In this document: one piece after another, positions 51,214 through 59,559 of the stretch
Layout: every line of letters starts with the position of its first letter
How positions within the stretch are numbered: position 1 is the stretch's first letter
Assembly: GCA_045595365.1 (NCBI GenBank)
Contig: JAZOAI010000033.1
Location: 24,166 to 88,165 of the forward strand
Reading direction: 5' to 3'
Length of the DNA stretch: 64,000 nt
Source of the DNA: SIG480 sp045595365
GTDB taxonomy: Bacteria > Bacillota > Clostridia > Oscillospirales > JAAYXM01
The notes under the pieces: generated by a model
Told to the model about the DNA's origin: nothing
The model's database searches: none
The model's input: the letters and a program-made list of their open reading frames with translations, nothing else
Made by a program: the position numbers and the translations under genes

Positions 51214-52374
51214 TCAAAGTGAATTCACGAATTCTTCTATTCGGTCAAGCGCACTCGCAATATTCTTCATAGATGCCGCATAGCAGCATCTTACAAAGCC
51301 TTCGCCGCTGTCTCCGAAAGCGTTGCCAGGGATTACGGCCACGCGCTTTTCACGAAGCAACCTCTCACAGAACTCCTCTGACGAAAGTCCTGTTTTCTTA
51401 ATCGACGGGAACATATAAAACGCGCCTCGCGGCATTTTGCAGTCAAGCCCGATGGCATTGAACCTGTCGCACATAAAGCGGCGGCGGCGGTTATATTCCT
51501 CACGCATTTCCATAATATCCTTATCTCCACGCTCAAGCGCTTCAACTGCCGCAAACTGCGCCATTGTAGGCGCTGACATAATTGCGTACTGATGAATTCG
51601 CGTCATAACGCGAATAATTTCTTCAGGGCCGCAGGCATAGCCTAAGCGCCAGCCCGTCATAGCGTATGACTTTGAAAAGCCGTTTACTACAACAGTTCTC
51701 TCTCGCATTCCTGCGATGCAAGCGGGAGATATGTGCCCGCAGTCATACGTAAGCTCTGAATAGATCTCATCAGAGATGACAAGAAGGTCGTGATTGATTA
51801 CAATTTCAGAGATCGCCTCAAGCTCTTTTCTCTCAAGTATCGCACCTGTCGGGTTGTTAGGATAAGGAAGGATAAGCACCTTTGTCTTCGGCGTTATCGC
51901 CGCCTCAAGCTTTTGGGGGTCAATTTTAAAATCATCCTCCGCAAAGGTAGGGAGATAAACAGGAGTTGCCCCCGCAAGGCTCGCCATAGGCCCATAGCAG
52001 ACAAACGACGGCTCAGGGACTATGACCTCATCTCCCGGATTTATGAGAGCGCGGAGCGCAAGGTCTATCGCCTCACTACCTCCGACGGTTACAACAACCT
52101 CACCTGCAGGAGAGTATTCAATCCCGAAGGAGCGCTTCACGTATGCCGAAATCGACTTACGAAGCTCCGTAGTCCCCGCATTTGGTGTGTAGTATGTGTA
52201 TCCCTTTTCAAGGGAGGAAATGCCCGCATCTCTTATATGCCAGGGCGTAACAAAATCAGGCTCACCGATACCGAGGGAGATAATATCCTTACCGTCGATA
52301 AGGTCAAAAAACTTGCGAATCCCCGAAGGCTTCAGGCCGCTTGCGCATAAAGAAAGCTTTTTGCTGTAGTCCAT
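51214..52374 (-). CDS. Class I/II pyridoxal-phosphate aminotransferase
   Basis: A 386-aa fold-type I aminotransferase of the AspC/PatA-like group. The PLP Lys is in NGFSKSYAMTGWRLGY, with YPNNPTGA, SDEIYSEL and a C-terminal FVRCCYA with the carboxylate-binding Arg. Sequence does not settle the amino donor; aspartate, aromatic or alanine-type substrates are all possible. It follows the Lrp gene by 18 bp, and such lrp-aminotransferase pairs are common in Clostridia, which suggests amino-acid-responsive control. Confidence 0.88.
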   Translation of the reverse strand: MDYSKKLSLCASGLKPSGIRKFFDLIDGKDIISLGIGEPDFVTPWHIRDAGISSLEKGYTYYTPNAGTTELRKSISAYVKRSFGIEYSPAGEVVVTVGGSEAIDLALRALINPGDEVIVPEPSFVCYGPMASLAGATPVYLPTFAEDDFKIDPQKLEAAITPKTKVLILPYPNNPTGAILERKELEAISEIVINHDLLVISDEIYSELTYDCGHISPACIAGMRERTVVVNGFSKSYAMTGWRLGYACGPEEIIRVMTRIHQYAIMSAPTMAQFAAVEALERGDKDIMEMREEYNRRRRFMCDRFNAIGLDCKMPRGAFYMFPSIKKTGLSSEEFCERLLREKRVAVIPGNAFGDSGEGFVRCCYAASMKNIASALDRIEEFVNSL

Positions 52375-52392
52375 TTCAAATCCCTCCGAGTT

Positions 52393-52875
52393 CTAAAACG
52401 CACAACCGCGTTCCTGGTCTTTTTCGGTGTTTGTATAAATAATCCCGTTGTCCTTGAATTTTTTAAGGACAAAGTGCGTTGCAGTGCTTGTGACATACTC
52501 AAGCTGAGAAAGCTTGTCAGAAACAAAGAACGCCACCTCGCGAAGCGTTTCTCCGCTAACGGTTACACCAATATCATAGCCACCCGACATAAGGTATACA
52601 CTCTCAACCTCGTCATACTGGCTTATACGCTCTGCGATGCGCTCAAACCCGAGCCCCTGCTGAGGAATAACCTTGATTTCAATAATCGCGTGAACGCGGG
52701 TATCCCCAAGTTTTTCCCAGTCGATAAGAGTTTTATAGCCCGCGATTATATCCTGATTTTCATATTCAAATATCTTCGCCTCGACCTTCTCCGCTTCCAT
52801 TCCAAGAGAAGACGCAATCTGTTCTGCTGACATTTTGGCATTATTTTCAAGTAATTTTAAAATAGAAATATCCAC
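52393..52875 (-). CDS. Lrp/AsnC-family transcriptional regulator
   Basis: A 160-aa regulator with an N-terminal winged helix-turn-helix (LLENNAKMSAEQIASSLGMEAEKVEAKI) and a C-terminal RAM effector-binding domain (VHAIIEIKVIPQQGLGFERIAERIS...VSGETLREVAFFVSDKLSQLEYV). It probably senses an amino acid and controls its own operon. The start is a GTG at 52875 with AAGGAG upstream. It heads lrp-aminotransferase-DUF362-ispE-LTA synthase-like. Confidence 0.92.
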   Translation of the reverse strand: MDISILKLLENNAKMSAEQIASSLGMEAEKVEAKIFEYENQDIIAGYKTLIDWEKLGDTRVHAIIEIKVIPQQGLGFERIAERISQYDEVESVYLMSGGYDIGVTVSGETLREVAFFVSDKLSQLEYVTSTATHFVLKKFKDNGIIYTNTEKDQERGCAF

Positions 52876-52920
52876 AATACTATACTCCTTGTAAAAATTT
52901 TTTCTACTTTTCTATTTTAC

Positions 52921-52949
52921 ATTATACTCTATCGCCCTTTTTCTTTCAA
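52921..52949 (-). promoter_or_regulatory. Sigma-A promoter of the lrp operon
   Basis: On the minus strand: TTGAAA (52944-52949), 17 bp, TATAAT (52921-52926), 45 bp before the GTG start. Confidence 0.8.
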
Positions 52950-52975
52950 TATATTTTTTATAATTTTTACAAGCC

Positions 52976-53004
52976 TTGCAAAATGCAAAAATATAGTATA
53001 AAAT
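52976..53004 (+). promoter_or_regulatory. Sigma-A promoter of wecB
   Basis: TTGCAA (52976-52981), 17 bp, TAAAAT (52999-53004), 32 bp before the ATG. It is divergent from the lrp promoter. Confidence 0.78.
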
Positions 53005-53036
53005 AGAAGCATAATTTTTGGGAGGCTTGTTAAATT

Positions 53037-54182
53037 ATGAAAAACATCACGGTCATGTCTGTTTTCGGAACCCGGCCGGAGGCCATCAAAATGGCCCCGC
53101 TCGTGCTTGAACTCAACAAACGCGAAAACATCACCTCTCTCTGCTGCGTTACGGCGCAACACCGGGAAATGCTTGACTCGGTTCTGAACATATTCAAAAT
53201 AAAGCCCGATTTTGATTTGAACATTATGACCCCGAACCAGACTCTCGCCACAATCACAACCAAGGCTCTTTCTGGTCTTGACGAGGTTTTCGGAAAGGTT
53301 AAGCCTGACATCGTTCTTGTTCACGGGGACACCTCAACGGCGTTTGTCAGCGCACTTGCAGCTTTTTATCACAAAATCCCCGTCGGGCATGTTGAAGCGG
53401 GGCTGCGCTCCTTTGATAAGTATTCCCCGTATCCCGAAGAAATGAACAGAAAACTTATTGGAAGCATCGCAGAACTCAACTTCTGCCCGACACTTAACAA
53501 TGCAGAAAACTTAAAGCGCGAGAATCTTTGCGACGGCATTTTCATCACAGGAAACACCGTCATAGACGCGCTTAAATATACAGTCTCAGACAACTATACC
53601 TTCCACGCAGAAAGCATCAACAATATAGACTTCAAAAGCTTCCGCACAATTCTTATGACCGCGCACAGGCGCGAGAACTACGGCGAACCGATGCGCAACA
53701 TTATGAACGCTGTCCGCGATATTGTCGAATCTCATCCCGACGTTCAGGTTATATACCCCGTTCACATGAGCCCGGTCGTGCGCGAAACCGTTTATGAAAT
53801 CCTCGGAAATGTTCCGAGAGTTCATCTTATCGACCCAATTGACGTTGATGATATGCACAACCTTATGGCACGCGCGCATTTCATTCTCACCGACTCAGGC
53901 GGCCTGCAGGAGGAAGCTCCCTCTCTGGGAAAGCCGGTTCTCGTTATGCGCTGTGAAACGGAGCGACCTGAAGCCGTTGCGGCGGGGACCGTCAAAATCG
54001 CCGGAGTTTCCCGCGAGGTTATCCGCGATATGGCGAATGAACTCCTTGATAATGAGGAAGCATACAAGAAAATGGCTCACGCCGTAAACCCTTACGGCGA
54101 CGGCAATGCATCCCGCCGGATTGCAGATGCAATTTTGTGGAAGCTTGCAGGCATTGGTGAAAAGCCCGCAGATTTTAATTGA
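53037..54182 (+). CDS. wecB: UDP-N-acetylglucosamine 2-epimerase, non-hydrolysing
   Basis: Interconverts UDP-GlcNAc and UDP-ManNAc; the latter feeds teichoic acid linkage units or capsule. The 381-aa protein shows SVFGTRPEAIKMAPLV at the N-terminus, LVHGDTSTAF, GHVEAGLRSFDKYSPYPEEMNR, TAHRREN, HMSP and TDSGGLQEEAPSLGKPVLVMR...ERPEA. The ATG is preceded by GGGAGG. It lies 18 bp before an unknown membrane-anchored gene. Confidence 0.96.
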   Translation: MKNITVMSVFGTRPEAIKMAPLVLELNKRENITSLCCVTAQHREMLDSVLNIFKIKPDFDLNIMTPNQTLATITTKALSGLDEVFGKVKPDIVLVHGDTSTAFVSALAAFYHKIPVGHVEAGLRSFDKYSPYPEEMNRKLIGSIAELNFCPTLNNAENLKRENLCDGIFITGNTVIDALKYTVSDNYTFHAESINNIDFKSFRTILMTAHRRENYGEPMRNIMNAVRDIVESHPDVQVIYPVHMSPVVRETVYEILGNVPRVHLIDPIDVDDMHNLMARAHFILTDSGGLQEEAPSLGKPVLVMRCETERPEAVAAGTVKIAGVSREVIRDMANELLDNEEAYKKMAHAVNPYGDGNASRRIADAILWKLAGIGEKPADFN

Positions 54183-54200
54183 CCCTGAGGAGGCGTAAAT

Positions 54201-54944
54201 ATGGACAAACAGCAAAAAACGAATTTCATCCTGATCGTTGCCGCTATCGGCGTTGTTGTATTTATTCTGTTTCTTCTGTTTGTTCCCGATATGTCGACAA
54301 CGCTAATAAGCACAGTTCCCGAATACCCTCCGGAAAGCAATATTATCAGCACAAACGAAGCTCTCATCACAAGCGCGGTCACAGTTGACAAAACCAATGT
54401 GAAAAGCATTATTTCCGCAATGGCGCGGCCCGAAGAATATTATTCAGAAACCCAAAGCATCCTGTCCCACAGCACCGGAAGCGCAACCTATAAGCGTGAA
54501 CGTTGGGTTAAGGGAAACCTCACGCGCGTTGACGTCTCACCCCAGTCAGGCTCAGTAACGCACTATGTATATACCCAAAAGAACGTTTATGTGTGGCGCG
54601 AAGGAACTAATTCCTACCACACGGCAGCGCGGGGGGACTTTGAGCCTGACGATGCGCAAATGATGATGACTTATGAAGACCTTTTAAACGCACGCGATGA
54701 GGACATTGTCGCAGCTGAGCTTACGCTCTATGAGGGCTCCGCCTGCATTTACGCAGAGGCAAAAAGCCCGCACACTGGATATTCCGAGCGTTATTGGGTT
54801 TCCGCCTCAACGGGTCTTCTTCTCCATGGCCAGACACTTGACACAAACGGTAGCGTTATCTATTCAATCACGACAAAACAAACGGACATTTCCCCCCAGA
54901 GCGATGACACCTTCAAACTTCCTGACGGCAAGCTGCCACAGTAA
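54201..54944 (+). CDS. Membrane-anchored protein of unknown function, LolA-like beta sheet
   Basis: I do not recognise this 247-aa protein. It has one N-terminal membrane helix (about 9-28) and an extracellular region. The alternation of short strands (YKRERWVKGNLTRVDVS, THYVYTQKNVYVWREG, ERYWVSASTGLLLHGQTLD) resembles the half-barrel of LolA/outer-membrane-lipoprotein-sorting folds also found on Gram-positive cell surfaces. There is no lipobox Cys. It is cotranscribed with wecB and ends at a terminator. Confidence 0.6.
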   Translation: MDKQQKTNFILIVAAIGVVVFILFLLFVPDMSTTLISTVPEYPPESNIISTNEALITSAVTVDKTNVKSIISAMARPEEYYSETQSILSHSTGSATYKRERWVKGNLTRVDVSPQSGSVTHYVYTQKNVYVWREGTNSYHTAARGDFEPDDAQMMMTYEDLLNARDEDIVAAELTLYEGSACIYAEAKSPHTGYSERYWVSASTGLLLHGQTLDTNGSVIYSITTKQTDISPQSDDTFKLPDGKLPQ

Positions 54945-54952
54945 AAAAGCAA

Positions 54953-54988
54953 CATCTGTCACCGAATAAACGGTGACAGATGATTTTT
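54953..54988. terminator. Bidirectional terminator between convergent operons
   Basis: A perfect 12-bp stem (54953-54964 with 54971-54982) is followed by TTTTTAAA on the plus strand. It serves wecB-54201 (plus) and the small-gene operon (minus, whose last stop is at 54987). Confidence 0.85.
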
Positions 54989-55259
54989 AAATCCCGAACA
55001 CAACTGCAAGAGCTATTATTATAAGCCGCTCGTCATCCTCAACATCGACAAGCAGAAGCAAAAGCAAAATTATCGGCAAAAGCCCCATCTTGTCAATATC
55101 TATACCGTGAAGAAGGCGTCTTAAATCAAAGCTATCTTTCTTTTTCTCAGGAGACTTTATACTTTGTGCTTTTTCCTGGCTTGCCCGCTCTTCATATTCG
55201 ACCGGTCTGTAAAGCTCCGAAAAAGCTTCGGCATCCTCTGCCAGATATTTATTATACAC
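54987..55259 (-). CDS. Small protein with C-terminal membrane segment, unknown function
   Basis: A 90-aa protein that I do not recognise. The N-terminal half is charged (EAFSELYRPVEYEERA, Lys-rich EKKKDSFDLRRLL). A very hydrophobic stretch (GLLPIILLLLLLVDVEDDE) is followed by a second (LIIIALAVVFGI) that ends the protein. It is the third gene of a three-gene operon, 10 bp after its neighbour. The short DEDD-type break between the two helices would suit a hairpin in the membrane. Confidence 0.65.
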   Translation of the reverse strand: MYNKYLAEDAEAFSELYRPVEYEERASQEKAQSIKSPEKKKDSFDLRRLLHGIDIDKMGLLPIILLLLLLVDVEDDERLIIIALAVVFGI

Positions 55260-55269
55260 GCCACCCCTC

Positions 55270-55629
55270 CTATTTCAAAAAGCTTTTCAATGCACTTTTT
55301 GCAACATGCGAAAGCTTCACTATATGAATCGCGCGGTCTATGTGAAAGCTATCCGAATCTTTGAGATAAGGCCGGATTGCTCCGAGCAATCTTATCCTTC
55401 TGTCGTCTGCATTGTAATCATTCAAAAGCCCCATCATCTTTGAAATAAGCTCGGGGTCTATCCCGCCAGCGGCATCTCCTATTGCAAGTGTCGGGGCGGT
55501 TTCTTTTCGAGGCGGGCTTTCCTCCTTTTTCTCATCGCTTCCTCCAAACAGCTTTGCGACCTCCATAATACGCCCGAGGCTTTCGGGTGACGACATAATA
55601 TTTCCGATTATGTTTTCAAGCTCTGCCAC
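55270..55629 (-). CDS. Small soluble protein, unknown function
   Basis: A 119-aa helical protein with no domain that I recognise. The N-terminal stretch (LENIIGNIMSSPESLGRIMEVAKLFGG) resembles small Clostridial proteins of the "number of residues per segment" type found beside its neighbour 55648-55929. The middle is Pro/Glu/Lys-rich and the C-terminus (DRRIRLLGAIRPYLKDS...HIVKLSHVAKSALKSFL) is basic and helical. It lies between two other small unknown genes in the same operon, with an 18-bp gap. Confidence 0.62.
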   Translation of the reverse strand: MAELENIIGNIMSSPESLGRIMEVAKLFGGSDEKKEESPPRKETAPTLAIGDAAGGIDPELISKMMGLLNDYNADDRRIRLLGAIRPYLKDSDSFHIDRAIHIVKLSHVAKSALKSFLK

Positions 55630-55647
55630 AACTTTTCACCCGCCGTT

Positions 55648-55929
55648 TTATCTCTCAAGGTCTCCGCCAAGCTCGCGCAGGAGAGCCGCTCCCTCCGGAG
55701 TTTCCGCGATACTTGAAATAATGTCGTGAATTCCGCCGGAATCTCCACCCTTTGCCGCTTCTGCCGCTCGGCGCACCCTCTCTCCTCCATCGGAAAGAAG
55801 TGCAGCAAGAATCTTTTTTCCGTTATCGCTTGAAAGAAGCTTTGCAACGTGTTCAAGCGACAGTTTCTTTCCTTTTCCGCTGATGCTGTCAACAAGATTT
55901 TTCGCAAGGCTTGAAAGATCATTATCCAT
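55648..55929 (-). CDS. Small acidic/basic helical protein, unknown function
   Basis: A 93-aa helical protein. SSLAKNLVDSISGKGKKLSLEHVAKLLSSDNGKKILAALLSDGG shows repeated short amphipathic helices, ending in EGAALLRELGGDLER. It shares the SSPE/SSDN-G style with 55270-55629, and the two may be distant paralogues. It is the first gene of the three-gene operon with a CGGAGG site 10 nt upstream. I can suggest no function. Confidence 0.62.
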   Translation of the reverse strand: MDNDLSSLAKNLVDSISGKGKKLSLEHVAKLLSSDNGKKILAALLSDGGERVRRAAEAAKGGDSGGIHDIISSIAETPEGAALLRELGGDLER

Positions 55930-56003
55930 AAAACATACCTCCGCTTATATTTTTATCTCTGAGGTATTCTATTCCACATAAAAACAAAATGTGCAACAAA
56001 CAA

Positions 56004-56030
56004 AAATAAGCGGACAAAATCCGCTTATTT
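56004..56030 (-). terminator. Terminator of hsp33
   Basis: An 11-bp stem (56004-56014 with 56020-56030) with a 5-nt loop lies 5 bp after the hsp33 stop on the minus strand, with a T run in the arm and TTTTG beyond. Confidence 0.75.
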
Positions 56031-56034
56031 CGAT

Positions 56035-56931
56035 TTACTGTTTTTTACTTTTTACTTCCTCTATAAGCTCATAAAGCTCGTCTTTTTCAAATACATATTT
56101 CTTGTCGCAGAACTGACAAGCCACCTCAGCGCGCCCGTCTTCTTCGTAAATCGCAGTGAGTTCTTCCTCTCCGATTGACATTATCACCCCGCGGGTTCGC
56201 TCCCGCGAGCAGGTGCATCTGTATCCAACCTCTGCCTCGTCGAGAACTTCGACATCAAAACCTATGAGTGTCTTTTCAAGCATCTCTTCAAGGCTCATAC
56301 CCTCATCGAGACACTCCGTAACCGCCCGCGCCTGCTTGATACATTCCTCAAGGCGATCAATCTCGTCATCATATACTCCTGGCAGAAGCTGAATTATATA
56401 TCCGCCTGCCGCGCGGATGCTCCAGTCTCTGTCAACAAGAACGCCGAGCGCGCAAACTGACGGAATCTGCTCGCTTATTGCGAGATACGCCGTGATATCC
56501 TCAGCAATCTCTCCGCTTACGAGCGCCGTCTGCCCGATATACGGCTCCTTCATCCCCAAATCTTTTATAATGCTGAGGGTTCCTGTCTTTCCGACACCAC
56601 CCGAAACATCAATTTTCCTGTCGGTTTCTCTGGCAGGAAGGTTCGCGTGGGGATTTCTGCAATAGCCTCTTACATATCCGAAGCTGTCAGAAACTGCAAC
56701 TATTGAACCGATAGGCCCGTCTCCGTCAATTCTCACGGTAAGTGAATTTTCTTCGCTCTTCAAATCATTCCCGAGAAGAGACGCGGCGATAAGCGTTCTT
56801 CCGAGCGCGGCAGAAGTCAGCGGGGTAAGGTCATGAAGCCTTGCCGCCTCCGCAACCGTTTCTTTTGCAGTCATCGCAAGTATTTTTATCGCGCCGTCAC
56901 ACGTAACTGCGCGGATTATTCTGTCACTCAT
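56035..56931 (-). CDS. hslO: Redox-regulated chaperone Hsp33
   Basis: A cytoplasmic holdase that is activated by oxidation and unfolding. The N-terminal domain has HDLTPLTSAALGRTLIAASLL and GDGPIGSIVAVSDSFGYVRGYCRNP. The C-terminal zinc centre is CTCSRERTRG (Cys-X-Cys) and CQFCDKKY (Cys-X2-Cys). I start at the ATG at 56931 with GGGAGG upstream, giving 298 aa. Transcribed alone. Confidence 0.95.
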   Translation of the reverse strand: MSDRIIRAVTCDGAIKILAMTAKETVAEAARLHDLTPLTSAALGRTLIAASLLGNDLKSEENSLTVRIDGDGPIGSIVAVSDSFGYVRGYCRNPHANLPARETDRKIDVSGGVGKTGTLSIIKDLGMKEPYIGQTALVSGEIAEDITAYLAISEQIPSVCALGVLVDRDWSIRAAGGYIIQLLPGVYDDEIDRLEECIKQARAVTECLDEGMSLEEMLEKTLIGFDVEVLDEAEVGYRCTCSRERTRGVIMSIGEEELTAIYEEDGRAEVACQFCDKKYVFEKDELYELIEEVKSKKQ

Positions 56932-57037
56932 TTTTGCCTCCCAATCCATAAGCATTATATGTATTTTATCATCTGCAGCCGGGATTGTAAAGGTTTTATT
57001 TACAGATATTTAACTATACTGTCACAACAACGCCATA

Positions 57038-57056
57038 AAATAGTGATACACTATTT
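57038..57056. promoter_or_regulatory. 8-3-8 palindrome upstream of the efflux operon, possible operator
   Basis: AAATAGTG-ATA-CACTATTT is a perfect inverted repeat with a 3-bp centre. It lies 26 bp before the adaptor gene and overlaps the region where its promoter should be. No regulator gene is adjacent. Dimeric repressors of the GntR/YtrA or MarR type bind sites of this form, but the regulator is unknown. Confidence 0.5.
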
Positions 57057-57082
57057 ATTATATACGACACGGAGGTTTTTTT

Positions 57083-58849
57083 ATGAAATCGAAGCTTTTG
57101 GCACTTGGAAAAAAGAAGCTCTTCGCAATAGTGGCGGGAGTTCTTGTTCTTGTTCTCCTTATTACGTGGGCTTTCGGCTCTTGTTCTCGCAAAAACACCG
57201 CCATACAAACAAGTGAGCTTGAGCCGTACACCGTGACGCGCGGCGATATTACCGTATCCGTCACCGGAAGCGGAACTGTCCAGCCGAATGAGCAGTATGA
57301 AATTCAGTCGATCGTGACGGGTGACATAATAGAGGACAACGTCACCTTAGGCGCAACGGTAAATGAAGATGACATTTTATACATAATTGATTCCTCTTCC
57401 GCCCAGAACAGCATCGAGCGGTCGGAAGCAAGCTATGAGCAGCAGGTTATTTCGCATAACGACAAATTAAAAAAACACAATGAAGACGTTGCCGCAAGGA
57501 ACGTTTTCTCCCCTGTTTCAGGATACATTTCTGAATTGTATGTCAAAAACGGAGACACTGTATCCGTGGGGACAAAGCTTGCAGAAATCAAAAACTCGGA
57601 TTATCTCACAGTCCGCGTGCCTTTCCTTTCCGAAAACGCAAAAAATATATACTTAAACCAAAGTGCAACCGTTTACATAGATGACAGAAACGAATCACAC
57701 ACCGGGTACGTGTCACACGTTGCAACCGGTTCATATGCGACAGAGGCCGGCGCAATAGTTTCCGATGTTGAAATAACCTTCAAAAACCCCGGCGCACTTC
57801 TGCCCGGCGAGACCGTGACTGCCATTGTAGGAAGCTTCGCCTGCAACGATGTCGGAGCAATCGAAAATTCTGATGTTCAGGTTATAACCGCCGAGGTTTC
57901 GGGCGATGTCAAGAACCTTTCGTATTCAAAGGGCGACAATATACCCGCAGGAAAGCTTCTCCTGAACATCCACGATGATTCATCAGATTCAGATATCCGC
58001 TCGAGCGAGCTTTCGCTTAAGAATGCAAGGTTGTCGCTTGACGACCAAATAAAAAAGCTTGACGACTACACAATCCTCTCGCCCATCTCAGGAACCATAA
58101 TTTCAAAAACGATGAAAGAAGGCGACACACTCGACGGCAACAAATCCTCTCTTGCCATTGTTGCGGATATGTCAAAGCTTACCTTCGAAATGTCGGTTGA
58201 TGAACTTTACGTAAAAGACGTTTCCGTGGGCCAGACCGTCAAGGTAACGGCAGACGCGCTTCCCGACCGGGAATTTGAGGGTGTTATAGACACCGTCAGC
58301 ATCATAGGAACCTCCGTAAGCGGAGTTACGGTCTACCCCGTAACCGTCGTTATATCCGAATACGAAGGGCTTCTTCCCGGAATGAATGTTGATGCAGAAA
58401 TCGTTATAAGCCAAACGCGTGACGTTCTCTTAGCCCCCATCAATGCGGTTACGCGAGGAAACCTTGTCCTCGTAAAGGATGACGGCAAGGCTTCAGCGGA
58501 AAAGCCGGCTGAGGGCAGACCGCAAAAAGAGGAAGCCCCCAACACTACGGACAAAGCCCCTGAATCAGACAGCAGCAAAAACGAAAGACCGCAGATGAAC
58601 GGAGGGATTCGGCTTCCCGATGCGCCTGATGGATATAAATATGTAGTTGTAGAGACAGGCGCGGCAAACGATGACTTTGTGGAGATAGTCTCAGGGCTTT
58701 CGGAGGGCGATGAAATATTCATCTCGGTTGTCAGGAACACTTCCGCAGCCTTCTCATTCGGTGGCATGAGCGGTGGAATGGGCGGAATGTCCGGCAGCAT
58801 AGGCAACAGAATGCCCTCTGGTGGCATACCCTCAGGAGGCATGAGATGA
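57083..58849 (+). CDS. HlyD/MacA-type adaptor protein of an ABC efflux system
   Basis: A 588-aa membrane-anchored adaptor with one N-terminal helix (about 12-30). It contains a lipoyl/barrel-sandwich region and beta-barrel (about 50-250), then what appears to be a second lipoyl-barrel module (about 260-440, with VSGDVKNLSYSKGDNIPAG and SPISGTIISKTMKEGDT). Standard MacA-type adaptors have one such set, so this looks like a tandem duplication. A Lys/Glu/Pro linker precedes a Met/Gly/Ser-rich tail (about 555-588). The GGAGG site is strong. It overlaps the ATPase gene by 4 bp (ATGA). Confidence 0.87.
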   Translation: MKSKLLALGKKKLFAIVAGVLVLVLLITWAFGSCSRKNTAIQTSELEPYTVTRGDITVSVTGSGTVQPNEQYEIQSIVTGDIIEDNVTLGATVNEDDILYIIDSSSAQNSIERSEASYEQQVISHNDKLKKHNEDVAARNVFSPVSGYISELYVKNGDTVSVGTKLAEIKNSDYLTVRVPFLSENAKNIYLNQSATVYIDDRNESHTGYVSHVATGSYATEAGAIVSDVEITFKNPGALLPGETVTAIVGSFACNDVGAIENSDVQVITAEVSGDVKNLSYSKGDNIPAGKLLLNIHDDSSDSDIRSSELSLKNARLSLDDQIKKLDDYTILSPISGTIISKTMKEGDTLDGNKSSLAIVADMSKLTFEMSVDELYVKDVSVGQTVKVTADALPDREFEGVIDTVSIIGTSVSGVTVYPVTVVISEYEGLLPGMNVDAEIVISQTRDVLLAPINAVTRGNLVLVKDDGKASAEKPAEGRPQKEEAPNTTDKAPESDSSKNERPQMNGGIRLPDAPDGYKYVVVETGAANDDFVEIVSGLSEGDEIFISVVRNTSAAFSFGGMSGGMGGMSGSIGNRMPSGGIPSGGMR

Positions 58850-59544
58850 TAGAGCTTTGTGATGTTTACAAAATCTATGACGAGGGTGAAAATGAAGTCC
58901 GCGCCCTTGACGGAATTTCGTTTTTCATAGACCGTGGTGAATTTGTGGCAATCGTCGGAAAATCGGGCTCAGGAAAATCAACCTGTATGAATATGATAGG
59001 CGCACTTGATGTCCCCACACGCGGCACATACAAGCTCGACGGCACAGATGTTTCAACCCTTTCGGATAATCAACTTGCAGAAATCCGGAACAAAACCCTC
59101 GGCTTTGTTTTTCAGCAATATAATCTTATCTCAAAGATAAACATTTTTGAAAACGTCGAACTCCCGCTCATATATCAGGGACTTCCGGCAAAGGTGCGAA
59201 AGAAAAAAGCAATGGAAGCTCTTGAGCGCGTCGGTCTTGCCGACAGAAGCCACCATATGCCGAACCAGCTCTCAGGCGGTCAGCAACAGCGAGTTTCAAT
59301 CGCCCGAGCGCTTGCGGCAGACCCTCCCGTCATCCTCGCTGACGAGCCAACCGGTGCGCTTGATTCAAAAACAGGGCGCGATGTTATGAAATTTCTCCTT
59401 GAGCTTCACGAAGGAGGTAAAACCGTTATACTTATCACACACGACATCTCTATCGCGGAATGTGCAAAGCGCATCATTCGCATACACGACGGAAAAATAA
59501 TATCGGATGAGCCGAACACCCCGAAGCTCCAGAATCTTGAATAA
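58846..59544 (+). CDS. MacB-type ABC transporter ATPase
   Basis: A 232-aa ATPase of the MacB/LolD/FtsE group. It has Walker A GKSGSGKST, Q-loop FVFQQYNLI, signature LSGGQQQRVSIARAL, Walker B VILADEPTGALD and the H-loop ITHDISIAEC. It powers the permease 59560-60738 for export of a peptide, antibiotic or lipid-like compound. Adaptor, ATPase and permease are cotranscribed. Confidence 0.95.
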   Translation: MIELCDVYKIYDEGENEVRALDGISFFIDRGEFVAIVGKSGSGKSTCMNMIGALDVPTRGTYKLDGTDVSTLSDNQLAEIRNKTLGFVFQQYNLISKINIFENVELPLIYQGLPAKVRKKKAMEALERVGLADRSHHMPNQLSGGQQQRVSIARALAADPPVILADEPTGALDSKTGRDVMKFLLELHEGGKTVILITHDISIAECAKRIIRIHDGKIISDEPNTPKLQNLE

Positions 59545-59559
59545 CGGAGGAGGCGGCTT

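Noticed and set aside
55608..55922. 104-codon open frame overlapping the small-gene operon
   Set aside because: Same strand, different frame. The 55648-55929 frame has the better ribosome site and a coherent helical composition.
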